Notes under the pieces: model-generated
What the model saw: only the letters and a program-made list of their open reading frames with translations
The model's database searches: none
Told to the model about the DNA's origin: nothing
Program-made: the position numbers and the translations under genes
Shown: positions 7,924 to 17,060 of the stretch, piece after piece
Layout of the letters: the number at the start of each line of letters is the position of its first letter
How positions within the stretch are numbered: the first letter of the stretch is position 1
Origin: Candidatus Pelagibacterales bacterium
GTDB lineage: Bacteria > Pseudomonadota > Alphaproteobacteria > TMED109
Assembly (NCBI GenBank): GCA_002732015.1
Contig: PCCU01000007.1
Span: 1-25,725 of the forward strand
Reading direction: 5' to 3'
Length of the DNA: 25,725 nt

Positions 7924-9546
7924 ATGGTAAATATAAATAAATTTTCAAATATTTTTCATGTAAATGACAAAAATGTTTTCTTTGAAAAAGTATCTAATGC
8001 AGAATTTGAAAATGTTAAAATTAAAAATAGAAATTATTTGTTTATAGATCAAAAAGTAATAGAAAAGCTTGCTGAAAAAGCATTTTTTCAAATTTCACAT
8101 TTTCTTAGATCAAGTCATTTGAAAAAACTTCAAAACATACTAAAAGACAAAAACGCTTCAGATAATGATAAATATATCGCTCATACGCTATTAAAAAATG
8201 CAAATGTAGCTGCAGGAGGAATATTGCCTATGTGTCAAGATACTGGAACTGCAATTGTTTTGGCAAAAAAAGGAAATCAAATTCTTACAAATGGAAAGGA
8301 CATTGATAGTTTATCTAAAGGAATTTTAAAATGTTATAAAAATAATAATTTAAGGTATAGTCAAATGTCTGCAACTAGTATGTATGAAGAAATTAATACA
8401 AAAAATAATTTACCAGCACAAATTGAAATAATGAATGAGGGAGATAGTAATGAATATAAGTTTTATTTTATTGCTAAGGGAGGAGGATCTGCAAACAAGA
8501 CTTTTTTCTATCAAGGCACTCCTTCTTTGCTCAAAAGTAAAAATTTAGAAAACTATTTAATGGAAAAAATAATGACTATTGGAACTTCCGCTTGCCCACC
8601 TTATCATTTAGCTGTTGTAATAGGTGGCCTTTCTGCTGAGATGAATCTTAAAACACTAAAGTTAGCAAGTAGTCATTTTTTGGATACATTGCCAAAAAAA
8701 GGTAATAAATCAGGTTTGGCTTTTAGAGATGCTGGAATGGAAAAATCCATTTTAAAAAAAACGATTGAATTGAAAATTGGTGCTCAATTTGGAGGTAAAT
8801 ACTTTTGTCATGACGTAAGAGTAATAAGACTTCCGAGACACGGAGCAAGTCTTCCTATTAGTATTGGTGTTTCTTGTGGAGCAGATAGACAAGCCCTTGC
8901 TAAAATAAATAGTAAAGGAGTATTTTTAGAAAAATTAGAAAAAAATCCAGCAAGATTTCTACCTAAAATAAAAACTAATATTTTATCTAAAAAAGAGATT
9001 AAAATTGATTTAGATAAACCTATAAAAGAAACTCTTAAAGAATTATCTAAACTCAAAATAAAGACAAGGGTTTCCTTATCTGGAACAATGATAGTAGCTA
9101 GAGATATTGCTCATAGTAAGTTAAAGAATAGATTAGATAACGGAAAAAAACTACCTGATTACTTTTTAAATCATCCAATATATTATGCTGGACCAGCAAA
9201 AACACCTAAGGGTTACAATACAGGATCCTTTGGACCAACAACAGCAGGTAGAATGGACTCTTTTGTTGAAAAGTTTCAATCTGAGGGAGCAAGCCTTATT
9301 ATGCTTGCTAAAGGAAATAGATCTTCTGTAGTAAGAGAAAGCTGTAAAAAGTATTCAGGGTTTTATTTAGGCTCTATAGGAGGTCCAGGTGCGGTATTAG
9401 CTGCAAATAATATTAAGGATGTAAAGTGCATTGATTATCCTGAACTTGGCATGGAAGCAATATGGAAAATTAAGGTAATTAATTTTCCTGCTTTTTTAAT
9501 AATTGATAATAAGGGTAATGATTTTTATTCAAACCTTATAAACTAA
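7924..9546 (+). CDS. fumA: Class I (4Fe-4S) fumarate hydratase
   Basis: Interconverts fumarate and malate in the citric acid cycle. It is the iron-sulfur, heat- and oxygen-sensitive class and not the FumC type. The three cluster cysteines are seen as Cys104 (PMCQDTGT), Cys224 (TSACPPYH) and Cys318 (SCGADRQ). The C-terminal beta domain (about 365-540) follows with the GTMIVARDIAH and FGPTTAGRMD motifs of the family. The 540-aa length is full. The order sspB-fumarase is one I recall from alphaproteobacteria. The ATG lies one base after the sspB stop, so the two are likely translated together. Confidence 0.95.
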   Translation: MVNINKFSNIFHVNDKNVFFEKVSNAEFENVKIKNRNYLFIDQKVIEKLAEKAFFQISHFLRSSHLKKLQNILKDKNASDNDKYIAHTLLKNANVAAGGILPMCQDTGTAIVLAKKGNQILTNGKDIDSLSKGILKCYKNNNLRYSQMSATSMYEEINTKNNLPAQIEIMNEGDSNEYKFYFIAKGGGSANKTFFYQGTPSLLKSKNLENYLMEKIMTIGTSACPPYHLAVVIGGLSAEMNLKTLKLASSHFLDTLPKKGNKSGLAFRDAGMEKSILKKTIELKIGAQFGGKYFCHDVRVIRLPRHGASLPISIGVSCGADRQALAKINSKGVFLEKLEKNPARFLPKIKTNILSKKEIKIDLDKPIKETLKELSKLKIKTRVSLSGTMIVARDIAHSKLKNRLDNGKKLPDYFLNHPIYYAGPAKTPKGYNTGSFGPTTAGRMDSFVEKFQSEGASLIMLAKGNRSSVVRESCKKYSGFYLGSIGGPGAVLAANNIKDVKCIDYPELGMEAIWKIKVINFPAFLIIDNKGNDFYSNLIN

Positions 9547-10196
9547 GTTTGAATAATTTTTTTTACATTTTTCACTAGTTTTTTTGAAGTATCTCTTTTA
9601 GGTACATCAACACCTCTAATACAGGCTGGCCTATTTTCCATCTTATTCATCCATCTCTTTAAGTTATCCAATCCATCTAAATTAATACCTGCCCAAAAGT
9701 ATACTCTAACCCAGCACCAATTTGCTATATCTGCTATGGAATAATCATCACATATCCACTTTCGCCCCTCTAACTGCTTATCTAAAACTTCATAAAGTCT
9801 TCTGCATTCATTTTGATATCTAGATATTGCTATTGGAATTTTTTCATCTAAATAACGATAAAAAACGTTTGCTTGTCCTTGCATCGGACCAATACCCGAC
9901 ATTTGAAACATTAACCATTGAATAACTTTAATTCTTTCTATCTCAGAATTAGGTATCAACTTATTATATTTATTAGCTAGATAGTATAGAATGGCTCCAC
10001 TATCAAAAATTACTTCCTCCCCGTGCTTAAGAACAGGTATTCTGCCATTAGGATTTAATCTTAAGAACCAATCCTCTCTCTGTGTGCCTTTAGATAGTTC
10101 TATTTTTTTTACTTTATATTTTAGTTGTAACTCTTCTAAAGCTATAGAAACTTTATAACCGTTTGGGGTAGCCGCAGTGTATAGCTCTATAATCAC
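9543..10196 (-). CDS. Glutathione S-transferase, YfcG/Ure2p-like
   Basis: Thioredoxin-like N-terminal domain (about 1-80) with TPNGYKVSI at 9-17, where YfcG-type proteins bind glutathione through the Thr/Asn pair, and NGRIPVL carrying the cis-Pro, then an all-helical C-terminal domain with SIADIANW. The 217-aa length is normal. YfcG-type enzymes act as disulfide reductases and peroxidases rather than classic transferases; the true substrate is unknown. The gene overlaps the end of asmA by ATGA, so it is translationally coupled, and it shares an operon with a thiol peroxidase. Confidence 0.88.
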   Translation of the reverse strand: MIIELYTAATPNGYKVSIALEELQLKYKVKKIELSKGTQREDWFLRLNPNGRIPVLKHGEEVIFDSGAILYYLANKYNKLIPNSEIERIKVIQWLMFQMSGIGPMQGQANVFYRYLDEKIPIAISRYQNECRRLYEVLDKQLEGRKWICDDYSIADIANWCWVRVYFWAGINLDGLDNLKRWMNKMENRPACIRGVDVPKRDTSKKLVKNVKKIIQT

Positions 10197-12094
10197 AATT
10201 CCTCTAATAAATTATCAATTAAATTATCAAATTTTTTTTCCAATTTCTTTTCTAATGATTTTTTTAACTTTTTTTCTGCAAGTTTTTTTATTACACCAGA
10301 AACAGCCTTTTCATCAAAAGATATAGTATTTGTTGGATCTGAAATTTTACCTTTAGTTTTAATGCTAAATAATGAAAGAAAACTATTTTTACTATCAAAG
10401 TTTGACACAAGTTCTATATTTTTATTATTAATATTGTATTTACCAGATATACCAATAATTTCATCATCAACATTTAACTTCGTTAGTGGTAAATTAAGAG
10501 TTTCTTTTTTATGTAAAAGCTTAATTTCCTGATTGCCTAATTTTGTATCACCTTTAAAAACCGACTTTTTTAATTCTGTGATTTGACTTATGCTACTTAA
10601 ATTAGAAATTTTTTCTTTAAAGTTATTTAGATTTAGATTTTTTATAACTATCCCTTCAGCCTTTAGACTAGAAACACCATTTGAGTTTACTAGAACTTCT
10701 CTAAATGGAAAAAGTTTATTACTATTCTTTATTACACCTTTTAAGTTAGACTCTAAGTCTAAATAACCATGAACTAAATTTACCTTATAAAAATTATTAA
10801 GCTCTAAAAGACTGAACCCATTTAAAGTATTACTAAAAGAATATTCCATTTTTTTATTTAGAATAAATTTGCTTGCTAGTTTTGATTTAAAAAAATTATT
10901 GGCTTTAAGATTAATTTCTATGTTATTTTTTTTATTAACTTTCAATTGGGTGTTTTCAAGGTTTATATTTTTATAAAAAATTTCTTTTGCGCTTAATATT
11001 GAGGTAATGTCTATATTTTTTAAAACTTCAAAAATATTTTTATTTATAATTTTTTCTTTTTTATTATTATCTTTCTCCTCATTTTCTATAACTCCAGAAA
11101 CATTTTTAGTATTACTTTTTGATGAATAAATTTTATTTAAATTAATATAATCTGAGTTAAGAAATGATGTAACATTACTTTTTTTATTATTAATTTCGAC
11201 ATTAGCATTTCCATATATATTATTATCATCAGCTGTTATTTTTAAATCATTAAAGTCTATGCTATTCTTCTTAAAACTTAGTTTAGAACTTAAATACAAC
11301 TCATTAATTTTAAGATCATCTATTTTAGTTAAAGATTTTAGATTTTTTAAATATCCATTAATAGATAAATCCCCTTTGTTTAAATCAATATTATATTCAC
11401 CAGAGTTTTCAAAGTTGTAATATTCTGAGTTTAATTTTCCTTTTATATTAACATTCATTTTTGATATTTGAGCTTTATACTTAAAAATATGTTCTTTATC
11501 ATTTAAATAAAAACCTCCATCAAATTGGAAATTTTTGTTAGAGTTTTGTCTAAAGTTTATAGTTATTTTCTCTAAATTATGTTTTACATTTACATCTTGA
11601 TATTCTATAGCCGAGTTAGATAAATATAAATTCCTTACAATTAAAAAATTATTATTTTTTTTGTCGATAGTACTTTTTTTATCATCAAGGGATTTTTCTT
11701 CTCTAGTTTTATTGGCTATTTTTTTTGTGTTCCAATTATAAGTTTTATTTTTATATTTTTTAATAAAAATTTCTGCAGATTCTAGCCTGATACCGTTAAA
11801 AGCAATATTGCCTCTTAGCAAGGAATAAATAGAAGGATAAATATTTATTTTATTTGCTTTAAACAGTACTTCTTTTCTATTTATTAAAGTAATATCATCA
11901 GCATTAAAACTTAGCTTTGGGAAAATTGAAATTTTGACAGGTCCTTTTATTTCAAGGTTGTAACCAGTTTGACTTTCTACTAATTTATATAGTTTAGTTT
12001 TATAATTATTTAAATCAAAAAAAGATGGAACTAAAATTACCGCTGAGAGACACAAACCTATCGTCGTTAGGATTGTATAAAATAATGTTCTCAT
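10193..12094 (-). CDS. AsmA-family protein (outer-membrane assembly / lipid transfer)
   Basis: One N-terminal membrane anchor (about 5-25) followed directly by the AsmA signature: FDLNNYK, a Thr/Gly/Tyr stretch, GPVKISIFPKLSF and IYPSIYSLL. The rest is a long run of beta-strands rich in Asn, Lys and Ser (periplasmic repeating-beta-groove type). The end is a Lys/Glu/Leu helix. At 633 aa it matches alphaproteobacterial AsmA members. The family is linked to phospholipid transport to the outer membrane and to porin assembly. Codon use is extremely A/T rich. It sits 3 bases after the peroxidase gene and overlaps the GST gene by 4. Confidence 0.88.
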   Translation of the reverse strand: MRTLFYTILTTIGLCLSAVILVPSFFDLNNYKTKLYKLVESQTGYNLEIKGPVKISIFPKLSFNADDITLINRKEVLFKANKINIYPSIYSLLRGNIAFNGIRLESAEIFIKKYKNKTYNWNTKKIANKTREEKSLDDKKSTIDKKNNNFLIVRNLYLSNSAIEYQDVNVKHNLEKITINFRQNSNKNFQFDGGFYLNDKEHIFKYKAQISKMNVNIKGKLNSEYYNFENSGEYNIDLNKGDLSINGYLKNLKSLTKIDDLKINELYLSSKLSFKKNSIDFNDLKITADDNNIYGNANVEINNKKSNVTSFLNSDYINLNKIYSSKSNTKNVSGVIENEEKDNNKKEKIINKNIFEVLKNIDITSILSAKEIFYKNINLENTQLKVNKKNNIEINLKANNFFKSKLASKFILNKKMEYSFSNTLNGFSLLELNNFYKVNLVHGYLDLESNLKGVIKNSNKLFPFREVLVNSNGVSSLKAEGIVIKNLNLNNFKEKISNLSSISQITELKKSVFKGDTKLGNQEIKLLHKKETLNLPLTKLNVDDEIIGISGKYNINNKNIELVSNFDSKNSFLSLFSIKTKGKISDPTNTISFDEKAVSGVIKKLAEKKLKKSLEKKLEKKFDNLIDNLLEEL

Positions 12095-12097
12095 TGG

Positions 12098-12625
12098 TTA
12101 ACTGTCAAACTCGGCATTTAAAATATCTAAAATTCTATCACTATTTGGCCTTGTAATTGATGAAAATGAGTCTAAAAATTCCCCCTTTTTATTAAAAATA
12201 AATTTAAAAAAATTCCATTTAGGTTTAACACCATAATTATTTTCTAGCCATTTATAAAATTCATGCTTTTCTTCACCTGTAACTTGAACTATTTTTGTCA
12301 TAGGAAAGGTTATATTAAATTTTGTCTCACAAAAGTCTTTAACTTTTTCTTCCTCAACATATTCTTGTTTAAAACTATTTGAAGGCATACCTATTACTAC
12401 TAAACCTTTATCTTTATAATCCTGATAAACTTTTTCTAAACCCGAATATTGTTTCGTAAAGCCACACATTGATGCAGTATTTACAATTAAAAGTACTTTA
12501 TTTTTGAATGATTTTAATTCAAGTTTTTTTCCTTCAATTGAGGTAAAAGTAAAGTCATATAAATTACTAGAAAAACTCATACTGTTAATAAATATAAAAA
12601 TAAATGTTAATAAATATTTAATCAT
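12098..12625 (-). CDS. Glutathione peroxidase-family thiol peroxidase, probably exported
   Basis: Reduces peroxides. The peroxidatic Cys is Cys54 in NTASMCGFT, and the Trp137-Asn138 pair (KWNFFKF) completes part of the tetrad. Where the tetrad Gln usually stands (NQF) this protein has NSF. Related alphaproteobacterial proteins often have a changed residue there too. Cys99 in KDFC sits where thioredoxin-dependent relatives such as yeast Gpx3 carry the resolving Cys, so thioredoxin is a likelier reductant than glutathione. The first 19 residues are a hydrophobic export signal, pointing to the periplasm. The gene is 21 bases behind smpB. Confidence 0.88.
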   Translation of the reverse strand: MIKYLLTFIFIFINSMSFSSNLYDFTFTSIEGKKLELKSFKNKVLLIVNTASMCGFTKQYSGLEKVYQDYKDKGLVVIGMPSNSFKQEYVEEEKVKDFCETKFNITFPMTKIVQVTGEEKHEFYKWLENNYGVKPKWNFFKFIFNKKGEFLDSFSSITRPNSDRILDILNAEFDS

Positions 12626-12646
12626 ACTTTTTTTCCTTTCTAAATT

Positions 12647-13099
12647 CTATTTAAAATTTCTAAGCAATCTTTGTTTTTGCTTATTCCAATCTTTTTGTTT
12701 TTTATCTTCCCTTTTATCATATAGTTTTTTTCCTTTTGCAACTGCTATCTCCACTTTTGCAATACCTTTTTTATTAAAATAAATTTTTATAGGAACTATA
12801 GTATAACCCTCTCTCTCTACCTTGCCTTGAAAAGTACTAATATCTTTTTTTTTTAATAATAACTTTCTTTTTCTTTTTTCATCACTAATATAGACTTTTG
12901 CTGCATTTTTATAAGACGAAATATTAGCATTGATTAACCAAAGTTCACCATTTTCAGTTTCTGCAAAGGCTTCATTAATGCTTACCTTACCTTGCCTTAG
13001 TGACTTTACTTCGTCACCATTTAAAACAATACCTGCTTCTAAAGTGTCATTTATGAAATACTCATAAAAAGCTTTTTTGTTTTTGGCAATTATATTCAT
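12647..13099 (-). CDS. smpB: SmpB, tmRNA-binding protein
   Basis: Binds the tRNA-like part of tmRNA and brings it to stalled ribosomes. The OB-like core shows the family sequences NKKAFYEYF, LNGDEVKSLR and AKVEIAVAKGKKLYDKRE. The basic tail after DKRE (about 132-150) is the part that lies in the empty mRNA channel. The 150-aa length is normal. It lies 4 bases behind dapA, an adjacency I recall from alphaproteobacteria. Its RNA partner ssrA is 5.2 kb to the left on the other strand. Confidence 0.97.
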   Translation of the reverse strand: MNIIAKNKKAFYEYFINDTLEAGIVLNGDEVKSLRQGKVSINEAFAETENGELWLINANISSYKNAAKVYISDEKRKRKLLLKKKDISTFQGKVEREGYTIVPIKIYFNKKGIAKVEIAVAKGKKLYDKREDKKQKDWNKQKQRLLRNFK

Positions 13100-13103
13100 T
13101 CAC

Positions 13104-13991
13104 TTACGAAAATGATAAAGATAAATTTTTTATTTCTTCTTTTATTTTGATTTCGTTGACTTTGTTAATTTTTACAAGAGGTAATCTAATTTCATACTCA
13201 CACATCCCTAGCAAATGAGCAGCATATTTTACAGGACAAGGATTAGACTCTATAAATAATAAATTATTAATATTTGAAAGTTTTTCATTAATACTCATAG
13301 CCTCTTTATAATTTCCTTTAAACCATTCGTCATGCATAGAGGATACTAATTTAGGGGCTACATTTGCGGTTACCGAAATTACTCCATCTCCTCCATTAGC
13401 TAAATAAGCCATTTGTGTACCATCTTCTCCTGATAACTGAAAAAATTTTTTATGGGTAATACTGTTTTTTAGTTTTAAAGGCCGAGTTAAATCATTAGTG
13501 GCATCTTTAATTCCAATAATATTATCATGTGAAGACAATTCAATTATAGTTTCGTCATTCATATCAACTACACTTCTTCCCGGTATATTGTAAATAAATA
13601 TAGGAAGGTCTACTGAGTCAGCTATTTTAAGATAATGCTCTTTCAAACCTGATTGACTGGGTTTATTGTAATAAGGGACTACCACTAAAGCACTATCTGC
13701 TCCTGCTAGCTTAGCATGCTTTGTAAAAGAAACTGCTTCTTTTGTTGAGTTTGATCCTGTACCTGCTATAACACTTAATTTATTCTCTGAATACTCAATA
13801 GCAAGTTCAACTACTAATTTATGTTCTTCATGACTAAGAGTCGGAGACTCTCCAGTTGTCCCACAAGGAATAATTCCCTTAGTTCCATTTTTAATATGCC
13901 ATTCTATAATATTTTTAAAACTATCCCTGTCTACACTACCATTTTTAAAAGGAGTTATAAGTGCACAATAAGATCCTTGATAATTCATCAT
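13104..13991 (-). CDS. dapA: 4-hydroxy-tetrahydrodipicolinate synthase DapA
   Basis: First committed step of the diaminopimelate/lysine pathway: pyruvate plus aspartate semialdehyde. TIM-barrel aldolase with the Schiff-base Lys162 (IIGIKDA), Tyr134 and Arg139 in YNIPGR, and Thr45-Thr46 in the GTTGE motif. The 295-aa length is normal. The gene starts with two Met codons in a row; either could be used. It heads the leftward operon dapA-smpB-gpx-asmA-gst and diverges from the lytic transglycosylase with 26 bases between the starts. Diaminopimelate also feeds peptidoglycan, which that neighbour cuts. Confidence 0.96.
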   Translation of the reverse strand: MMNYQGSYCALITPFKNGSVDRDSFKNIIEWHIKNGTKGIIPCGTTGESPTLSHEEHKLVVELAIEYSENKLSVIAGTGSNSTKEAVSFTKHAKLAGADSALVVVPYYNKPSQSGLKEHYLKIADSVDLPIFIYNIPGRSVVDMNDETIIELSSHDNIIGIKDATNDLTRPLKLKNSITHKKFFQLSGEDGTQMAYLANGGDGVISVTANVAPKLVSSMHDEWFKGNYKEAMSINEKLSNINNLLFIESNPCPVKYAAHLLGMCEYEIRLPLVKINKVNEIKIKEEIKNLSLSFS

Positions 13992-14017
13992 TCAACCTAT
14001 ATTTTAAAATAAATATT

Positions 14018-16000
14018 ATGTCATATTTTAAATATTTAGTAATACTAATTTCGTTTTTTTTACATTTTCATATTAAATCTAGCGATATAATATCCTTTGA
14101 TAATTTATATCTCTCTAAAAATGATTTAGAAATATTTAAAGCTTCCCTTAAAGAAGGAGATAAGACTAAATGGAAAAGATCACTGATTTCTTCCAAAAAA
14201 ATCAATAACAAAGTAGCAAAAAAAATAATAAAATGGAGATGGCTTGTAGCTAGAGATGGATTAACAAACATAGAAACGCTGAAAAAATTTTATTTAGAAA
14301 ATAAAAATTGGCCACAACAAAACAAAATAAAAGAAAAAATTGAAGCAAAAATAAGTATAAGCAACGATAAAGTTGAAATGCTATGGTTTCAAGATAATCC
14401 TCCTAAATCCGGCATAGGTAAAATTAAATTAGCAGAAATGCTCATAAAAAATAACTTCCAAAATGAAGGATATTGGTTATTAAATGAAGCCTGGAAAGAA
14501 CATACTTTTTCATATTCTGAAGAAAAATACATTATGAGTAAATTTAAAAATAAAATATCTAAAGACTCTCATAATCATAGAATGGAAGAACTTATTTGGA
14601 AAAGGTCATGGGGAAGTGCACGGCGCCAATTAAAACGAGTAGATAATGATATAAAATTATTTTCTACAGCAAAAATAAACCTTTCTAGAAGAAGAGGAAA
14701 TGTTGATAATGCAATAAGAAAAGTTCCTAAAAAATATTTATTAAGTGAAAGCTTAATTTACGAACGAGTAAAGTGGAGAAGAAGAGCAAAATTAGAAAAA
14801 AGCTCTTTTGAACTTCTTTTAAGCTATCAAGGAAAAATAACTAAGCCAGATAGATGGTGGAGAGAGGTAAATTACCATTCTAGAAAGCAAATGAGTTATA
14901 AAAATTATAAATCTTCTATAAATTTGTTAAAAAACTACAATGATAATACAAATATTTTTTCATATAAATCTAGTTGGTTAGCCGGTTGGCTGTCACTTAC
15001 CTTTGAAAAAGATCCCAAAACGGCATATGAAAATTTTACAAAAATGTTTGAAAATGTAAGAACTCCAATATCAAAGGCTAGGTCATCATTTTGGGCCGGG
15101 AAATCTGCCGAAATAGCTGGAGACTCTAATGCTGCTAGTCTATGGTATGATAGGGCTGCAGCCTTTCCGTCTACTTTTTATGGTCAATTAGCAATAAAAA
15201 AGAATGGAGAAAAATTTTTTATACCAGACATAAATCAAAATATATCAGAAAATGATATTAATATTTTTCTAAAAAATCCTTTAATTGAAGCATTAATAAT
15301 TTTGAAACAAGCTAATAATAAAAAACTATTTAAAATATTTACCAGACAAATAATAAGAGATTTAGAAAATACAAAAGATACAATCTTATTAATAAAGTTT
15401 CTTAATCAGATAAATAAAACCTCTTTGGCTATTTATACTGGAAGAAAAGCAATTTACAAAAATATCTATCTTCCTAGCCTTAATTTCCCTCTTCCTAATA
15501 AAAAACTTTTAGAAACTTATAAAAAAGATAGTTATATTCCTTTAAATGTTGCTTTAGCAATAACTAGACAAGAAAGTGCTTTTGAAATAAGTGCTATTAG
15601 CAGAGCAGGTGCTAGAGGATTAATGCAACTAATGCCAAGAACAGCAAGAATTACAGCAAAAAAAATAAATCATAAATATATTAGAAAAAATTTAACGTCT
15701 AATCCTTCTTATAATATCAAACTAGGGACTTTTTATTTTAAAGAGATGCTTAATAAATTTAATGGATCATATGTTTTAGCTCTTGCATCCTATAATGCTG
15801 GACCCAATAGAGTAAAAAGGTGGCTTAAAACATATGGAGATCCTAGAAAAAATGAAATTGATCAGGTAACTTGGATTGAGTTGATTCCAATTAGTGAAAC
15901 TAGAAATTATGTTCAACGCGTTCTTGAGGGTATATACATGTACGGAGTAATTCTAAATAAGGAGGAAAATGTTACTTCTGACCATGTAAAGTTTTTCTAA
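14018..16000 (+). CDS. slt: Soluble lytic murein transglycosylase (Slt70-type)
   Basis: Cleaves glycan strands of peptidoglycan in the periplasm to 1,6-anhydro products. I chose the ATG at 14018 (660 aa) because it opens a clean signal peptide (short basic start, Leu/Ile core, cut near 20-22). An earlier in-frame start at 13961 would lie inside dapA. Residues about 30-480 are an all-helical superhelix (U/L domain) rich in Trp-Arg and Lys. The C-terminal SLT domain (about 505-640) has the catalytic Glu519 in RQESAF, then GLMQLMP and LASYNAGP. The gene order slt/dapA-smpB is one I recall from alphaproteobacteria. Confidence 0.94.
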   Translation: MSYFKYLVILISFFLHFHIKSSDIISFDNLYLSKNDLEIFKASLKEGDKTKWKRSLISSKKINNKVAKKIIKWRWLVARDGLTNIETLKKFYLENKNWPQQNKIKEKIEAKISISNDKVEMLWFQDNPPKSGIGKIKLAEMLIKNNFQNEGYWLLNEAWKEHTFSYSEEKYIMSKFKNKISKDSHNHRMEELIWKRSWGSARRQLKRVDNDIKLFSTAKINLSRRRGNVDNAIRKVPKKYLLSESLIYERVKWRRRAKLEKSSFELLLSYQGKITKPDRWWREVNYHSRKQMSYKNYKSSINLLKNYNDNTNIFSYKSSWLAGWLSLTFEKDPKTAYENFTKMFENVRTPISKARSSFWAGKSAEIAGDSNAASLWYDRAAAFPSTFYGQLAIKKNGEKFFIPDINQNISENDINIFLKNPLIEALIILKQANNKKLFKIFTRQIIRDLENTKDTILLIKFLNQINKTSLAIYTGRKAIYKNIYLPSLNFPLPNKKLLETYKKDSYIPLNVALAITRQESAFEISAISRAGARGLMQLMPRTARITAKKINHKYIRKNLTSNPSYNIKLGTFYFKEMLNKFNGSYVLALASYNAGPNRVKRWLKTYGDPRKNEIDQVTWIELIPISETRNYVQRVLEGIYMYGVILNKEENVTSDHVKFF

Positions 16001-16005
16001 ATTTT

Positions 16006-17013
16006 CTATCTCCATCCAGATTCTCCCATCATAATTAGTGCTTCTTTATTATTATCAGCTATTAAATTGAGGTCTAAAGTATCTTTTTTTTGTATTGAAT
16101 ATTCTTTAAAGAAATTGCTTATATTCAAATTATCTTTTATAGGATACTCATAGTTTTTTTCTGCATAAATCTTTTGAGCTTCATCACTAATTAAAAATTC
16201 TAAAAACTTAATAGCATTTTTAGTATTCTTGGAATACTTTATGACTCCTGCTCCGCTTATATTTATATGAGTTTTCATTTTTTCGTCATAAGGAAAATGA
16301 ACCTTTAATTTCTTCAACTTATTTTCATTATCATTTTTTCTCATTTTAATAAAATAATAGCTGTTTACTAAAGCTAAATCTCCTTCACCTGCTACAACTG
16401 CCCTAATCTGGTCTCTATCACCACCTGAAGGGTTTCTCGCAAAATTATTTGTAAATTTTCTTAAAAACTTTCTAGTTGTTTCTTTTCCATAATTATGAAT
16501 CATTGCTGATATGAGAGACTGATTATATACATTATTTGATGATCTTACCAACAACCTAGATTTCCAGTTACTTTGCATTAAATTCAAGTAACCCCCTAAT
16601 TCTTTTTCAGTTACTCTTTCTTCATGATATATAAAAATTCTAGCTCTTAAACTCATTCCAAACCATTGATCATCTTTATCTCTGTAAATTGATGGAATTT
16701 GATTTTTTAAAGTACTACTGTTTATTTTTTTAAAAAGCCCCTTATTTTTTGCTGCTATGAGCCTTGCTACATCAACTGTAAGAAGAATATCAGCATCAGT
16801 ATATTCACCTTCCATCTCTATTTTTTTTATTAGTTGGTTTGCTTTAGAAGCTATAATATTTACTTTTATTTTTTCTTTTTTTTCAAAACCATCAATTAAT
16901 TCGCGCATTAAAATCTCTTGTCTTGCTGAGAATATATTTACAACTTTTGACTCTGCAGAACAGTAGGATTGTATAAAAACTATAAAAATAAGATTAAATA
17001 AAATTGTTTTCAT
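16006..17013 (-). CDS. Fe(III) ABC transporter substrate-binding protein (FutA/FbpA family)
   Basis: Periplasmic iron-binding protein. The ATG at 17013 (335 aa) starts a typical signal peptide ending near SYCSA-ES. The frame is open back to a TTG at 17040, but that would add nine residues ahead of it. Family features are VNIFSAR at the mature N-terminus, FGMSLRARIFIY, SGGDRDQIRAVVAGEGDLALVNSYYF with the Tyr219-Tyr220 pair that binds iron in FutA/FbpA, and SDEAQKIYAEKNYEYP near the end. The first Tyr/His ligand, usually in (Y/H)S(S/A)RHY, is replaced by Gln. No permease or ATPase gene is adjacent, so it is an orphan here. A Fur-box-like site lies just upstream. Confidence 0.92.
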   Translation of the reverse strand: MKTILFNLIFIVFIQSYCSAESKVVNIFSARQEILMRELIDGFEKKEKIKVNIIASKANQLIKKIEMEGEYTDADILLTVDVARLIAAKNKGLFKKINSSTLKNQIPSIYRDKDDQWFGMSLRARIFIYHEERVTEKELGGYLNLMQSNWKSRLLVRSSNNVYNQSLISAMIHNYGKETTRKFLRKFTNNFARNPSGGDRDQIRAVVAGEGDLALVNSYYFIKMRKNDNENKLKKLKVHFPYDEKMKTHINISGAGVIKYSKNTKNAIKFLEFLISDEAQKIYAEKNYEYPIKDNLNISNFFKEYSIQKKDTLDLNLIADNNKEALIMMGESGWR

Positions 17014-17018
17014 TTTTT

Positions 17019-17039
17019 TGATAATAGTAATTATTCTCA
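17019..17039 (-). promoter_or_regulatory. Fur-box-like operator upstream of the iron-binding protein gene
   Basis: The 19 bases at 17020-17038 (GATAATAGTAATTATTCTC on the + strand) match the classic Fur box at 15 of 19 positions, and the 21 bases 17019-17039 are imperfectly palindromic. The site ends 5 bases before the ATG at 17013, so bound repressor would block early elongation or the ribosome site. Base composition raises the background; the match to gene function is the stronger argument. In alphaproteobacteria the regulator could be Fur, Mur or another iron sensor. Confidence 0.5.
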
Positions 17040-17060
17040 AAAATTCAATATTTATTTAAT

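Noticed and set aside
13961..14017. Longer start for the lytic transglycosylase at 13961
   Set aside because: It lies inside dapA and hides the signal peptide that begins cleanly at 14018.
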